DNA from: Paenibacillus phyllosphaerae | GTDB lineage: Bacteria > Bacillota > Bacilli > Paenibacillales > Paenibacillaceae | Assembly: GCF_014192105.1 (NCBI RefSeq) | Contig: NZ_JACHXK010000003.1 | Location: 248,001 to 312,000, forward strand | Direction of reading: 5' to 3' | Length of the DNA: 64,000 nt | Shown: one piece after another, positions 1-8,165 of the stretch | How the letters are laid out: each line of letters opens with the position of its first letter | Numbering within the stretch: the first letter of the stretch is position 1 | Translations under genes and position numbers: made by a program | The notes under the pieces: model-generated | What the model saw: only the letters and a program-made list of their open reading frames with translations | Database searches by the model: none | Told to the model about the DNA's origin: nothing

Positions 1-49
1 GAGAAAACTCCTGCCTGTACGGCTTTTTCGCGTATCATGCTCAGTCATG

Positions 50-844
50 CTACTTGACTGCAGCCTCTTGCGGCAGCAGACCCGCATAGATCAGGCCATT
101 ACGAATGCCGCGCTCATCCACGTGCGTCGTCACGTAGTCGGCGAACGGGAGCAGCTCCGGATTCGAGTTGCCCATTGCTATGCCGAGCCCGGCGAATTTC
201 AACATTTCCTTATCGTTCAGCCCGTCGCCGAATGCCACCGACTCTTCGACCGGAATGTTCAGCTGCTTCAGCATCGCTTCAATGCCTTGCGCTTTGGAGC
301 CGCCAGCCGGCAGCACGTCGATCGCTTGCTTGTGCCAACGGATCAACGTGAAGCGATCCGTGAGCTCCGCATACTTCTCCTCGTCAGGAGTCTCGCAATG
401 AAGGAACACTTGATAAATATCATTCGATTTCCAGAACTCCGGATCATGGCCAGGGAGTTCTACTTTCAGCGAGAGCACGGAGTCGGTGACCATCGGGCAT
501 TCCGCCGTATCGCTGAAGAAGCTGTGCTCGCCTTCGAACACGAGGGAATGCTTGTGCGTGCCGGCCAGCTGGACGAGCGCTTCGAGGCTCTCTTTGTCAA
601 TGACGCGCTTATATACAACCTCGCCGCGGTACACGGCATAGGCGCCGTTCAGGCAGACGAAGGAATCGATGCCGAGGCTCTCGGCAAGCGGCTTAATAAA
701 ATACGGCGCGCGGCCGGTTGCGATGACCGGTTCCACGCCGGTTGCTTTCAGTTCATGGATCGCGGCGATCGTGTCGGCAGGAATGACCTTCTCTTCATTG
801 ACTAGCGTGCCGTCGATATCAAAAAATACGATTTTGTAAGACAT
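50..844 (-). CDS. Cof-type HAD-IIB family phosphatase
   Basis: A 264-residue cytoplasmic phosphatase of the haloacid dehalogenase superfamily, subfamily IIB (Cof/YwpJ type), which usually acts on sugar phosphates or flavin-type phosphates. The N-terminal motif FFDIDGTLVNEE supplies the nucleophile and acid/base aspartates, ATGR gives the motif II threonine, and the C-terminal VAFGDGLNDKEML is the metal-binding motif. A cap domain lies between these, as in IIB enzymes. An in-frame ATG lies 6 bases upstream at 850, but the AGGAG box sits only 3 bases from it and 9 bases from the ATG at 844, so 844 is the better start. The gene stands alone; its substrate cannot be told from sequence. Confidence 0.88.
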   Translation of the reverse strand: MSYKIVFFDIDGTLVNEEKVIPADTIAAIHELKATGVEPVIATGRAPYFIKPLAESLGIDSFVCLNGAYAVYRGEVVYKRVIDKESLEALVQLAGTHKHSLVFEGEHSFFSDTAECPMVTDSVLSLKVELPGHDPEFWKSNDIYQVFLHCETPDEEKYAELTDRFTLIRWHKQAIDVLPAGGSKAQGIEAMLKQLNIPVEESVAFGDGLNDKEMLKFAGLGIAMGNSNPELLPFADYVTTHVDERGIRNGLIYAGLLPQEAAVK

Positions 845-850
845 ACGCAT

Positions 851-1226
851 GATCTCCTATCCCTATAGTCTCTTATTTTTCAATCAGTATAGCATGAATT
901 GCGGGCGGTGAGCGCGCCGCCACGCAAAGTTACGCATTCTTAAAGCGCATGAGGCTTCGCGCAGCGCCGTCACACCTGCATTCGCGGCCGGGGGTGCAAG
1001 CCGTATGCTTGTTGGGCGGAGGCAACTCTGTTAGCCCGCGCAAAATGTATTTCGCCCCGCTAAGACTCCTTACGCGAGTCAACACTGTTTCTCTAGACCC
1101 ACTTGAATTGGCTTTGTATAATGTGACAGGTGGTTTAGCACATTAAGGTTTTACTCGAAGCGGTCTAACGTTTTGTCGCGCATGCGATCGAGTGCCGTTA
1201 ACATTAGCGCGGGGGGCAGCAGCACG
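851..1226. other. Intergenic region, no supported gene
   Basis: This stretch separates the HAD gene from the cation exporter. It contains a GC-rich inverted repeat near 904-922 and a TATAAT-like box at 1117-1122 with no convincing -35 partner. The short open frame at 949-1146 has no ribosome binding site and no recognisable protein features. I cannot assign a riboswitch class, although a metal-sensing leader ahead of a CDF exporter would be plausible. Confidence 0.4.
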
Positions 1227-2141
1227 TTGAAGGATTCATCTCAATCACAATCGGCATTCGCCATATGGATTAGTCTAGTCAGCAATATCGCACTTACAGC
1301 CATTAAACTGGTCGTCGGATTCGCGTTCGGCAGTCAGGTGCTCCTGGCCGACGGAATTCATAACGCGGGCGATGTATTCGCGACGGGGGCCGCGTTAATA
1401 TCGATGACCATCTCCAAAAGGCCGCCGGATGAAGATCATCCGTACGGACACGGCAAAGCGGAAGTCATCGGCGCTTTGATCGTCGCGGTCGTTCTTCTCT
1501 TGGCGGGGTTGTTCATGGGCTATCATTCGCTTCAAGCCTTGACAAGCCCTGCGCATGACGCGAGCCTTATGGTTCTCATCGCCGCGGCGATCTCGCTGGT
1601 ATGGAAGCAGTGGCTATACGTATACACGATCAGAATCGGCAAACGCACCAACAGCAGCGGCCTCATCGCAACGGCATACGATCATTTGGCCGATGTCTAT
1701 GCCTCGCTTGCAGCAGTGATCGGGGTAGGCGTGGCGATGATCGGCGACCATATGGGCATCGGCTGGCTGAAGTATGGCGACCCCGCAGCAGGGATCATCG
1801 TCGCGTTCTTTGTCCTGAAGCTTGCCTATCATATGGGCAGGACGTCGGTGGACGTGCTCATGGAGAAGAATATCGATGACGGGACGATGGCCGAGATTAC
1901 GCAGCTCGTTCAATCTGTCGAGCAGGTGAAGCGGATTGACCGCATTCGCGCCCGGGAACATGGCCACTACATCATCGTCGATGTACGGGTCGGCATTCCA
2001 GGCGAGCTGAGCATTCAGGAAGGGCATGACATCTCGCGGCTTATCAAGCACACGATCTCGCATCACGTGGATCGGGTCGAAGAGGTATTGGTGCATCTGA
2101 ATCCGTGGTATGCGGAGGATCAACGGGAGCATCGGGGGTAA
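1227..2141 (+). CDS. Cation diffusion facilitator (CDF) family metal exporter
   Basis: A membrane exporter for divalent metals (Zn, Mn, Fe or Co type) driven by proton exchange. From the TTG at 1227 it is 304 residues. The CDF signature is visible: an N-terminal helix with LLADGIHNAGDV, whose D-H-D residues form the transport site, then KRPPDEDHPYGHGKAE, a later helix containing AYDHLADVYASL (the second metal-binding pair), and a cytoplasmic C-terminal domain with HISHHVDRVEEVLVHLNP. A G-rich stretch lies about 10 bases before the TTG. The frame is open back to 1173, but those 18 codons read as non-conserved and lack an RBS. Which metal it carries is not visible; the neighbouring CorA suggests general divalent cation handling. 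Confidence 0.88.
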   Translation: MKDSSQSQSAFAIWISLVSNIALTAIKLVVGFAFGSQVLLADGIHNAGDVFATGAALISMTISKRPPDEDHPYGHGKAEVIGALIVAVVLLLAGLFMGYHSLQALTSPAHDASLMVLIAAAISLVWKQWLYVYTIRIGKRTNSSGLIATAYDHLADVYASLAAVIGVGVAMIGDHMGIGWLKYGDPAAGIIVAFFVLKLAYHMGRTSVDVLMEKNIDDGTMAEITQLVQSVEQVKRIDRIRAREHGHYIIVDVRVGIPGELSIQEGHDISRLIKHTISHHVDRVEEVLVHLNPWYAEDQREHRG

Positions 2142-2147
2142 ATGACA

Positions 2148-2189
2148 AATAGGCAGCGGAACCTGTAGTGGACAGGAACGCTGCCTATT
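2148..2189. terminator. Bidirectional intrinsic terminator
   Basis: An 11-bp perfect inverted repeat (AATAGGCAGCG / CGCTGCCTATT) flanks an inner ACCTGT/ACAGGA pair. T-rich sequence lies on both sides, as expected between the convergent exporter and corA genes. Confidence 0.8.
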
Positions 2190-2193
2190 GTTG

Positions 2194-3144
2194 TTACTTA
2201 AACCAGCCTTTGCGGCGGAACCACGCATACATGCCGACGCCAAGAGCGATCATGACGAACAGCACGGCGTAATAGCCCCATCTCCACTGGAGCTCCGGCA
2301 TATTCGCGAAGTTCATGCCGTACAAACCCGCGATGAACGTAAGCGGCATGAAGATCGTCGTAATGACCGTCAGCGTCTTCATGATCGTATTCATCCGGTG
2401 GGCATTCACGGAGATATAATTGTCGCGCATATCGGAAGTCATGTCGCGGGTGGCTTCGAGCATATCGGTCAGCTTCAGCAGATGGTCATGGACGTCCTTG
2501 AAGTAGAGCAGATGCTTCTTCATGTTCTCGATCCGCTCGGAATTAATGATCCGATAGAGCAAGTCGCGCATCGGCACGATGGTCCGGCGCAGCTTAAGCA
2601 GATTGGCGCGGATCTCGAACAGCTGGCCCATCAGCTTCTCGGTGCTGTCATGATTGTGGTTGCTTTCAATTTCGCTGAGCTGATCCTCGAGCTGATAGAG
2701 CGTCGGGAAGTACTCGTCCACCAGCTTGTCGATGACGACATAAGCGGCGTAGAGCGGGCCTTTATCGATCCCCTTGCGCCGGATGGTAATGCGGTTCCAA
2801 GCTTCATCGATCTCGGGAGACGGATGGTGGTGGAACGTAACGAGAAAGTTCGGTCCGACGAACAGGTCGACCTCCTCGGCGGCCATCTTGTCCGCTCTGA
2901 TCGCGTGAAGGACAAGGAAATGCACGTCCTCGTAGTGATCCATCTTCGGCCGCTGCAGCAGATGCAGGCAATCCTCGATCGCAAGCGGATGAAATCGAAA
3001 ATGCGTATCCAGCAGCCGGGCTTCCGCTTCCGTAGGTTCGGCAAAGTCGACCCAGTACCATTTGGCATCGTGTTCCGCGATGGCGCTAAGCGGCAAGTCC
3101 TGCACAATTTCATGCGTTGGTGTGATGGCTAACGTTCGAATCAT
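2194..3144 (-). CDS. corA: Magnesium/cobalt transporter CorA
   Basis: A 316-residue CorA-type channel protein for Mg2+ (and Co2+/Ni2+) uptake. The long cytoplasmic N-terminal domain (about residues 1-250) is rich in charged helices. Two C-terminal membrane helices follow; the first ends in the family-defining YGMNFANMPE (GMN) loop that forms the outer selectivity filter. The C-terminus is basic (RRKGWFK), as usual. The family normally runs 310-320 residues, so it is complete. The start is an ATG with GAAGGA upstream. It converges on the CDF exporter and shares a bidirectional terminator with it, placing an importer and an exporter of divalent cations side by side. Confidence 0.93.
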   Translation of the reverse strand: MIRTLAITPTHEIVQDLPLSAIAEHDAKWYWVDFAEPTEAEARLLDTHFRFHPLAIEDCLHLLQRPKMDHYEDVHFLVLHAIRADKMAAEEVDLFVGPNFLVTFHHHPSPEIDEAWNRITIRRKGIDKGPLYAAYVVIDKLVDEYFPTLYQLEDQLSEIESNHNHDSTEKLMGQLFEIRANLLKLRRTIVPMRDLLYRIINSERIENMKKHLLYFKDVHDHLLKLTDMLEATRDMTSDMRDNYISVNAHRMNTIMKTLTVITTIFMPLTFIAGLYGMNFANMPELQWRWGYYAVLFVMIALGVGMYAWFRRKGWFK

Positions 3145-3425
3145 TCCGGTCCTTCTTCCCTATCCATTTGGACCCATTATAACACAGGGAAGATTAGGCT
3201 TGCCGCTTGGCGAAAGGCTGGAAATACGCTGCTGGTGAAGCTCGAATTCGTTAATTGGAAATGTAAGTGCTGTCAATAAACGACGTGAATACCCGGTGCT
3301 TTTTCATGGTCAAATTCCCATATCTTTTGGCCTTTATATTCTATTCGAACGTATTGCGCAGGGGCGTACTTTCTGTGATTATACTAAGTGAAAGCAATAT
3401 CGAAGAATCGTGGTGCAACCGGCAA

Positions 3426-4661
3426 ATGAAGCCCAAAACGCAGTTCGTAAAATTCGGCATGACGATGACTCCGCGGGTATGGCTGAACGCCAGAATCGAC
3501 CTCGGCGCGACATGCTTATTCAGTCTGTTCAACGTCGTGCTCAACCAATTCTACGTCCCTTTCGCGATTCAGCAGGGGGCAAGCAACTTACAGGTCGGCT
3601 TGCTGTCCGCCGCGCCGGCCATCGGACTTATCTTCTCGCCGCTATGGGCCAATTGGATCGAGAAAACGAACCACCCGCTGCCGTTCGTCGTTATCCCCAA
3701 TTTGATCGGCCGGATGCTGCTCTTCTTCCCGGCCTTATTCCCGTCACCGGAAGTGTACGTGATGGTGGCGCTCCTGTTCCAGCTGCTGATGGGCATTCAA
3801 GCCCCGGCCTATGCGTCATTGGTGTCCCGCATGTACCCTGGCGATATCCGCGGCAGACTGATGGGATATGTGCGCGTGGCGATGGGGATTCTCATGATTC
3901 CGCTCGCCTATACCGTCGGCCATTGGGCTGACCAATCCGGTCCGATGGGGCCGCTTATAGCCGCTTCGATCGCAGGCACGTCCTCGATCCTGCTGTTCCG
4001 AGGCTTGAAGGTACAGAAGCAGAAGCCGAAGCCAGCAGGTTCGGTCAAGCGCTTCTCCTTCCAGGAGCAATGGCAGTTGGTGAAAGGCAATCGTCCGCTT
4101 GCCGTATTCCTCGGCGCGACGACGCTCGCGGGCTTCGGCAACATGCTCGCGAACCCGCTCTATCAGATCATTCAGGTCGATGTGCTCGACTTGTCGAACG
4201 TGCAGATCGCATTTGCTCGGATTGCTTACTATTGCGGATTGCTCACGACCTTCCTCATCGCGGGATGGATGATCGACCGCTTCGATATCAAATATACGCT
4301 GATGTTCGGCATCGGCGCCTATGCGGTTGTCCCCGCCTTGTACGGGCTGTGGGGCAGCTACGCGGCCGTCATCGTCGGCAATGGCATTCAAGGAATCGGC
4401 GAAGCGATCTGGGATATCGGCATTCTGGCCTTCGTATTCCGGTTAGCCCCGGGTCGCGAAGCCGCCGTATTCGGCATCCATCTAATGCTGTTCGGCGTGC
4501 GCGGCACGATCGGACCGATTCTCAGCTCATCGCTTGCTGACAGCTTGTCCTTGTCGACCCTGCTGGTCGCCGCATCGATCTGCGGCATTATCGGAACATC
4601 GCTATTCATAATGGGCAACAAGAGCGCTTCACACAAGACGGGACAGACATTGCACTCGTAA
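3426..4661 (+). CDS. MFS transporter, unknown substrate
   Basis: A major facilitator superfamily permease, 411 residues from the ATG at 3426, with about twelve hydrophobic segments. The conserved cytoplasmic loop between helices 2 and 3 is replaced by SPLWANWIEKTNHPLPFVV, and a second loop after helix 8 reads GWMIDRFDIKYTL, a recognisable D-R-x motif. The frame is open upstream to 3267, but those 53 codons look non-coding. The RBS at 3426 is weak, so a start at ATG 3459 is possible. The substrate is unknown. The 280 bases before the gene show no other feature I can support. Confidence 0.75.
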   Translation: MKPKTQFVKFGMTMTPRVWLNARIDLGATCLFSLFNVVLNQFYVPFAIQQGASNLQVGLLSAAPAIGLIFSPLWANWIEKTNHPLPFVVIPNLIGRMLLFFPALFPSPEVYVMVALLFQLLMGIQAPAYASLVSRMYPGDIRGRLMGYVRVAMGILMIPLAYTVGHWADQSGPMGPLIAASIAGTSSILLFRGLKVQKQKPKPAGSVKRFSFQEQWQLVKGNRPLAVFLGATTLAGFGNMLANPLYQIIQVDVLDLSNVQIAFARIAYYCGLLTTFLIAGWMIDRFDIKYTLMFGIGAYAVVPALYGLWGSYAAVIVGNGIQGIGEAIWDIGILAFVFRLAPGREAAVFGIHLMLFGVRGTIGPILSSSLADSLSLSTLLVAASICGIIGTSLFIMGNKSASHKTGQTLHS

Positions 4662-4676
4662 CATAGATCGAATGAC

Positions 4677-4722
4677 AGGGGAGTTCCTCGCAGCATGCGG
4701 AGGCTTCCTTTTTTTTGCCTCA
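4677..4722 (+). terminator. Probable intrinsic terminator
   Basis: An imperfect stem (GGAGTTCCTCGC against GCGGAGGCTTCC) is followed by a run of eight T. It sits just after the MFS stop codon and before the Ter island promoter. Confidence 0.6.
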
Positions 4723-4820
4723 ACGCGCTTGCACGAAGGAGAAAGTGGTATAGATCAGGGCAGTTGGGCATGATAGTTGTGGCTGTTTTGTGCAAGTCCG
4801 GAAATTTTTTAATGCGAAAA

Positions 4821-4850
4821 TGAAACATCCCGCAAGGAAATCCCGTATAA
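4821..4850 (+). promoter_or_regulatory. ECF sigma (SigW/SigM-like) promoter for the terD cluster
   Basis: TGAAAC at 4821-4826 and CGTATA at 4844-4849 are separated by 17 bases. This is the -35/-10 pattern of Bacillus extracytoplasmic-function sigma factors such as SigW. The related yceCDEFGH operon of B. subtilis is controlled by SigW and other stress sigmas, which fits. No experimental support. Confidence 0.6.
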
Positions 4851-4935
4851 CATCGCGAACAAGAAACTTGTGACAAGTGGAAGTTTATGGACGACAATAG
4901 AAGTGGACATTGGTAAAGGAGGTGACCTTGCGAAG

Positions 4936-5535
4936 ATGAGCATCAATCTGGTCAAAGGTCAAAAAATCGATTTAACGAAGGGGTCCTCCGGTCTGACGAA
5001 GCTGACCGTCGGTCTTGGCTGGGATCCTGGCTTCATTGAGAAGAAAGGCCTGTTCGGCACCAAGCGCGAGGCCGTCAATATTGACTGCGACGCATCGGCG
5101 TTGCTGCTAGACGAGAACGGCAAATTGACGAATCCGGCCAATATCGTTGCCTTCCATAATCTGACGAGCCCAGACGGTTCGGTTAGACACTCCGGGGACA
5201 ACCTGACCGGCGAGGGAGCGGGCGATGACGAGCAGATCTTCATCGATCTGGCGAAAGTGCCTGGGAACGTGCATCGCATCCTGATGGCGGTGAACATCTA
5301 TCAAGCCGATCAGCGCAAGCAAGACTTCGGCATGATCCGCTCCGCTTATATCCGCGTCATGAACGGCACCACGAACCAAGAGCTGGTGAAGTTCAACCTG
5401 ACGGACAACTACGCGGGCATGACAGCTCTCATCACTGGCGAGATCTACCGTCACGGCGGCGAATGGAAGTTCAATGCGATCGGCGAAGGCGCTCATGCCT
5501 CCCATATCAGCGTGCTGGCGGCTCGATACCAATAA
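4936..5535 (+). CDS. TerD family protein, divergent paralogue
   Basis: A 199-residue TerD-fold protein, first of three in the cluster. TerD proteins are small cytoplasmic calcium-binding beta-sandwich proteins linked to tellurite, phage and envelope stress. The N-terminal MSINLVKGQKIDLTK and the C-terminal GEIYRHGGEWKFNAIGEG are typical, and one acidic metal site is clear at HSGDNLTGEGAGDDEQ. In place of the canonical GGGDFDLD loop it has an IEKKGLFGTKREAVNIDCDAS segment, so it is longer and more divergent than its two neighbours. The start at 4936 is set by a full AAAGGAGGTGA box 10 bases upstream. It is transcribed with the next two genes, probably from the ECF-type promoter upstream. Confidence 0.88.
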   Translation: MSINLVKGQKIDLTKGSSGLTKLTVGLGWDPGFIEKKGLFGTKREAVNIDCDASALLLDENGKLTNPANIVAFHNLTSPDGSVRHSGDNLTGEGAGDDEQIFIDLAKVPGNVHRILMAVNIYQADQRKQDFGMIRSAYIRVMNGTTNQELVKFNLTDNYAGMTALITGEIYRHGGEWKFNAIGEGAHASHISVLAARYQ

Positions 5536-5580
5536 CCTAATCATCACTCCAAATAAACCATAAAAGCGAGGTCATTCACA

Positions 5581-6156
5581 ATGGCAATCAACTTGTCCAA
5601 AGGTCAAAAGGTAGACTTGACGAAAACAAACCCAGGTCTGTCGACCGTTCTGGTCGGTCTTGGCTGGGATACGAACAAATATGACGGCGGCGGCGACTTC
5701 GACCTTGACGTATCGGTCTTCTGCGCGAACGGCGCAGGCAAAGTCGACAATCCGAAAAACTTCGTTTACTTCAACAACCCGCAGAACGAGAATGCTTCCG
5801 TTGCTCATACGGGCGACAACCGCACTGGTGTAGGCGACGGAGATGACGAGCAAATCCGCGTTGAGCTGACGAACGTACCGGCAGGCATCGAGAAGATCGC
5901 TTTCGCCATTACAATCTATGAAGCGGATCAACGCAAGCAAAACTTCGGACAAGTCGCGAACTCCTACGTTCGCATTCTGAATGAAGCAACGGGCGCGGAA
6001 CTGATCCGTTTCGATCTCGGCGAAGATTTCTCCGTTGAGACAGGTGTCGTTGTCGGCGAACTGTACCGTCACGGCGGCGAATGGAAATTTAACGCAATCG
6101 GCAACGGGTATCGGAATGGACTGGAAGGCCTGACACGCGATTACGGTCTTCAATAA
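5581..6156 (+). CDS. terD: TerD family tellurium/stress resistance protein
   Basis: A 191-residue canonical TerD protein. Both metal-binding acidic loops are intact: DGGGDFDLDVSVF in the first half and HTGDNRTGVGDGDDEQI in the middle. The conserved C-terminal GELYRHGGEWKFNAIGNGY is present. It aligns end to end with the third paralogue (6231-6812). The gene follows the first TerD by 45 bases, with GCGAGG before the ATG. Members of this family act as cytoplasmic or membrane-associated Ca2+-binding scaffolds together with TerC and TelA-type proteins; no TerC gene lies in this window. Expected role: stress response rather than tellurite detoxification as such. Confidence 0.93.
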   Translation: MAINLSKGQKVDLTKTNPGLSTVLVGLGWDTNKYDGGGDFDLDVSVFCANGAGKVDNPKNFVYFNNPQNENASVAHTGDNRTGVGDGDDEQIRVELTNVPAGIEKIAFAITIYEADQRKQNFGQVANSYVRILNEATGAELIRFDLGEDFSVETGVVVGELYRHGGEWKFNAIGNGYRNGLEGLTRDYGLQ

Positions 6157-6173
6157 GTTCGACTGATCCTTAC

Positions 6174-6204
6174 GGCCGCCATCCTAGATTGGCGGCCTTC
6201 TTTC
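6174..6204 (+). terminator. Internal terminator or attenuator between terD genes
   Basis: A perfect 8-bp stem, GGCCGCCA / TGGCGGCC, with an 8-base loop, is followed by a T-rich tract (TTCTTTCATTTT). It lies between the second and third terD genes and ends 27 bases before the third start, so it may reduce expression of the third gene relative to the first two. Confidence 0.6.
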
Positions 6205-6230
6205 ATTTTAGATGGCGGGAGGTAGCGGTA

Positions 6231-6812
6231 ATGGCAATTTCATTGGCTAAGGGGCAGCGCATCGACCTAACGAAGACGAATCCGGGACTTACGAAGGTAA
6301 TCGTCGGTCTTGGTTGGGATATTAACCGGTACTCCGGCGGCGGAGAATATGACCTGGATACCTGCGCCTTCTTGCTGCACGGCGACGGGAAGGCCAAGGG
6401 AGTGGAGGACTTCGTCTTCTACAACAACCTGTCCGTCTATGATGGCGCGGTCGCCCACACGGGCGATAACCGGACAGGCGCCGGGGATGGAGACGATGAA
6501 CAGCTGGTCGTCGATTTCGCCAAGGTGCCCGCACATATTACGCGCATCGGCATTACGGTCACGATTCATGATGCGGCGGCCAAAGGCCAGAACTTCGGGC
6601 AGGTAAGCAGCTCCTTCGTCCGCGTCGTGAACGAGGCGACCAACAACGAATTGCTGCGATTCGACCTGGGCGAGGAGTTCTCGACCGAGACGGCGATCGT
6701 CTTCTGCGAGTTTTACCGGCATGACAAGGACTGGAAGTTCCAGGCGATCGGCAACGGCTTCACCGGAGGTCTTGCAGCGCTTTGTCACAATTATGGATTG
6801 GATGCGGGCTAA
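6231..6812 (+). CDS. terD: TerD family tellurium/stress resistance protein (third paralogue)
   Basis: A 193-residue TerD protein with both acidic loops preserved (SGGGEYDLDTCAF and HTGDNRTGAGDGDDEQL) and the C-terminal CEFYRHDKDWKFQAIGNGF. The start at 6231 follows GGGAGGT by 7 bases; the frame is open further upstream, but that part overlaps the preceding hairpin. It is separated from the second TerD by an attenuator-like stem and is followed by a strong terminator. It therefore probably marks the end of a three-gene terD unit distinct from the biosynthetic operon that starts at 6960. Confidence 0.92.
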   Translation: MAISLAKGQRIDLTKTNPGLTKVIVGLGWDINRYSGGGEYDLDTCAFLLHGDGKAKGVEDFVFYNNLSVYDGAVAHTGDNRTGAGDGDDEQLVVDFAKVPAHITRIGITVTIHDAAAKGQNFGQVSSSFVRVVNEATNNELLRFDLGEEFSTETAIVFCEFYRHDKDWKFQAIGNGFTGGLAALCHNYGLDAG

Positions 6813-6826
6813 ACGTGTTTCTTTAG

Positions 6827-6860
6827 AACCCTCCTTCTTGCAAGGAGGGTTATTTCATAT
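6827..6860 (+). terminator. Intrinsic terminator after terD cluster
   Basis: A perfect 10-bp stem, AACCCTCCTT / AAGGAGGGTT, with a 5-base loop, followed by TATTTCATATTTTT. Confidence 0.85.
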
Positions 6861-6959
6861 TTTTACTTGTCATGAAATTTCACCCAAAAACGCTAGATTT
6901 GTGATTTAATAGAAGGTAGGAAGGAATACTGTCGAATCACCTGTTAAGGAGGGGCTAGA

Positions 6960-8165
6960 GTGAGGTATTTTCAATATTTGAGCAGGGAAGAAGAGCAATC
7001 GTTATTCTTCTCGCCACCGGTTTCTTACAGTAACGCCTCAGATCCAGAGCTATTGTCACATGCGATCGGCGCTGCCCTCTATTGCCCTGCAACCCGGCAG
7101 TCTATTGCGGAGGATATCCTCACGCAAAAGCACGAAGGTTTGACGACGATGGTCATCGATCTGGAGGATGCGGTAGGTGATAACCAGATCGAGCTTGCGG
7201 AGAATTCACTGCTTGACCAGTTAAGTCGAGTGCGCAGTTATTTGGAGAGCGGGATGCTCGATCTTGAGCGGCTTCCGCTGCTGTTCGTGAGGATCAGAAC
7301 CCCGCAGCAGCTAGAGCGAATGATTGCTAGGTTAGAAGAGAGAATCACCCTTATTACCGGCTTCGTATTTCCGAAATTCACCCCGCTTAACGGACCTGCG
7401 TTCTTAGATATTCTTGCCGCGTACAACCGGCATAAGTTTCCATCCGCGCCAACGTTGTACGGCATGCCGATTCTGGAGACGGCTTCGATCCTCTTCAAAG
7501 AAACGCGAATACAGACGTTGCTGGAGCTAAGCGACATCGTCAATACATATCAGCGCTATATATTGAACGTACGAATCGGGGCAACGGATTTCTCCAGCCT
7601 GTTCGGCCTACGCCGCAGCCCGGATATGACGATCTACGATATCGCGCCGATTCGGGATTGCATCTCCGACATCATTAACGTATTCGGCCGCATGCACGCG
7701 CCGAATGTCATCTCCGGTCCGGTGTGGGAATATTTCTCCAACAAGGAGCGGGTACTTAAGCCGCAGCTGCGGGAGACGCCGTTCGAGCAGACGCTTGGGC
7801 GCTATGGACGCAAGCTGCGAGCGGAATATATCAACAGCTACGTCGATGGACTAATCCGCGAAGTGATCATGGATAAGGAGAACGGGCTCATCGGCAAGAC
7901 GATCATTCATCCTTCCCATATTAAGCCGGTTCAGGCGCTCTATACGGTTACGCATGAGGAATATATGGATGCCACGAGCATAATCGCGAACAGCCATGGG
8001 GAGCTGGGCGTCATGAAGAGTGAATATTCCAACAAAATGAACGAGATCAAACCGCATTTGAATTGGGCGAAACGGATTGTTGCCAGAGCGAAAATATACG
8101 GGGTGCTGCATGAACAACAACATTATATCAGCTTGCTCCCAGAGCAAGAGCACGCATACGTTTAA
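6960..8165 (+). CDS. HpcH/HpaI aldolase / citrate lyase beta (CitE)-like protein of the Ter module
   Basis: A 401-residue TIM-barrel protein of the CitE-like C-C lyase/aldolase superfamily. Recognisable pieces are TTMVIDLEDAVGDNQIELAE (the metal-ligand acid D-L-E-D-A-V), PLLFVRIRTPQQL (the substrate-binding R), FVFPKFTPLNG, and a C-terminal IGKTIIHPSHIKPVQALY matching the G-K-x-x-I-H-P-x-Q region of CitE enzymes. The start is a GTG with AAGGAGG 7 bases upstream. It is the first gene of a five-gene operon with overlapping ends. CitE-like genes are standard members of the Ter-linked biosynthetic cluster described by Anantharaman, Iyer and Aravind, where they are proposed to supply a small carbon unit. 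The actual substrate is unknown. Confidence 0.85.
   Translation: MRYFQYLSREEEQSLFFSPPVSYSNASDPELLSHAIGAALYCPATRQSIAEDILTQKHEGLTTMVIDLEDAVGDNQIELAENSLLDQLSRVRSYLESGMLDLERLPLLFVRIRTPQQLERMIARLEERITLITGFVFPKFTPLNGPAFLDILAAYNRHKFPSAPTLYGMPILETASILFKETRIQTLLELSDIVNTYQRYILNVRIGATDFSSLFGLRRSPDMTIYDIAPIRDCISDIINVFGRMHAPNVISGPVWEYFSNKERVLKPQLRETPFEQTLGRYGRKLRAEYINSYVDGLIREVIMDKENGLIGKTIIHPSHIKPVQALYTVTHEEYMDATSIIANSHGELGVMKSEYSNKMNEIKPHLNWAKRIVARAKIYGVLHEQQHYISLLPEQEHAYV

Noticed and set aside
949..1146. Possible 65-residue gene before the CDF exporter
   Set aside because: No RBS, Arg/Pro-rich composition typical of a chance frame in GC-rich DNA, and no recognisable feature.
851..1226. Metal-sensing riboswitch (yybP-ykoY or NiCo) upstream of the CDF exporter
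   Set aside because: I could not find the conserved cores of either class; some short stems exist but nothing diagnostic.
2188..3132. Long plus-strand open frame opposite corA
   Set aside because: It is the antisense shadow of a clear corA gene and has no RBS or protein features. The same holds for the other long antisense frames, such as those opposite telA, RNase J and the sensor kinase.
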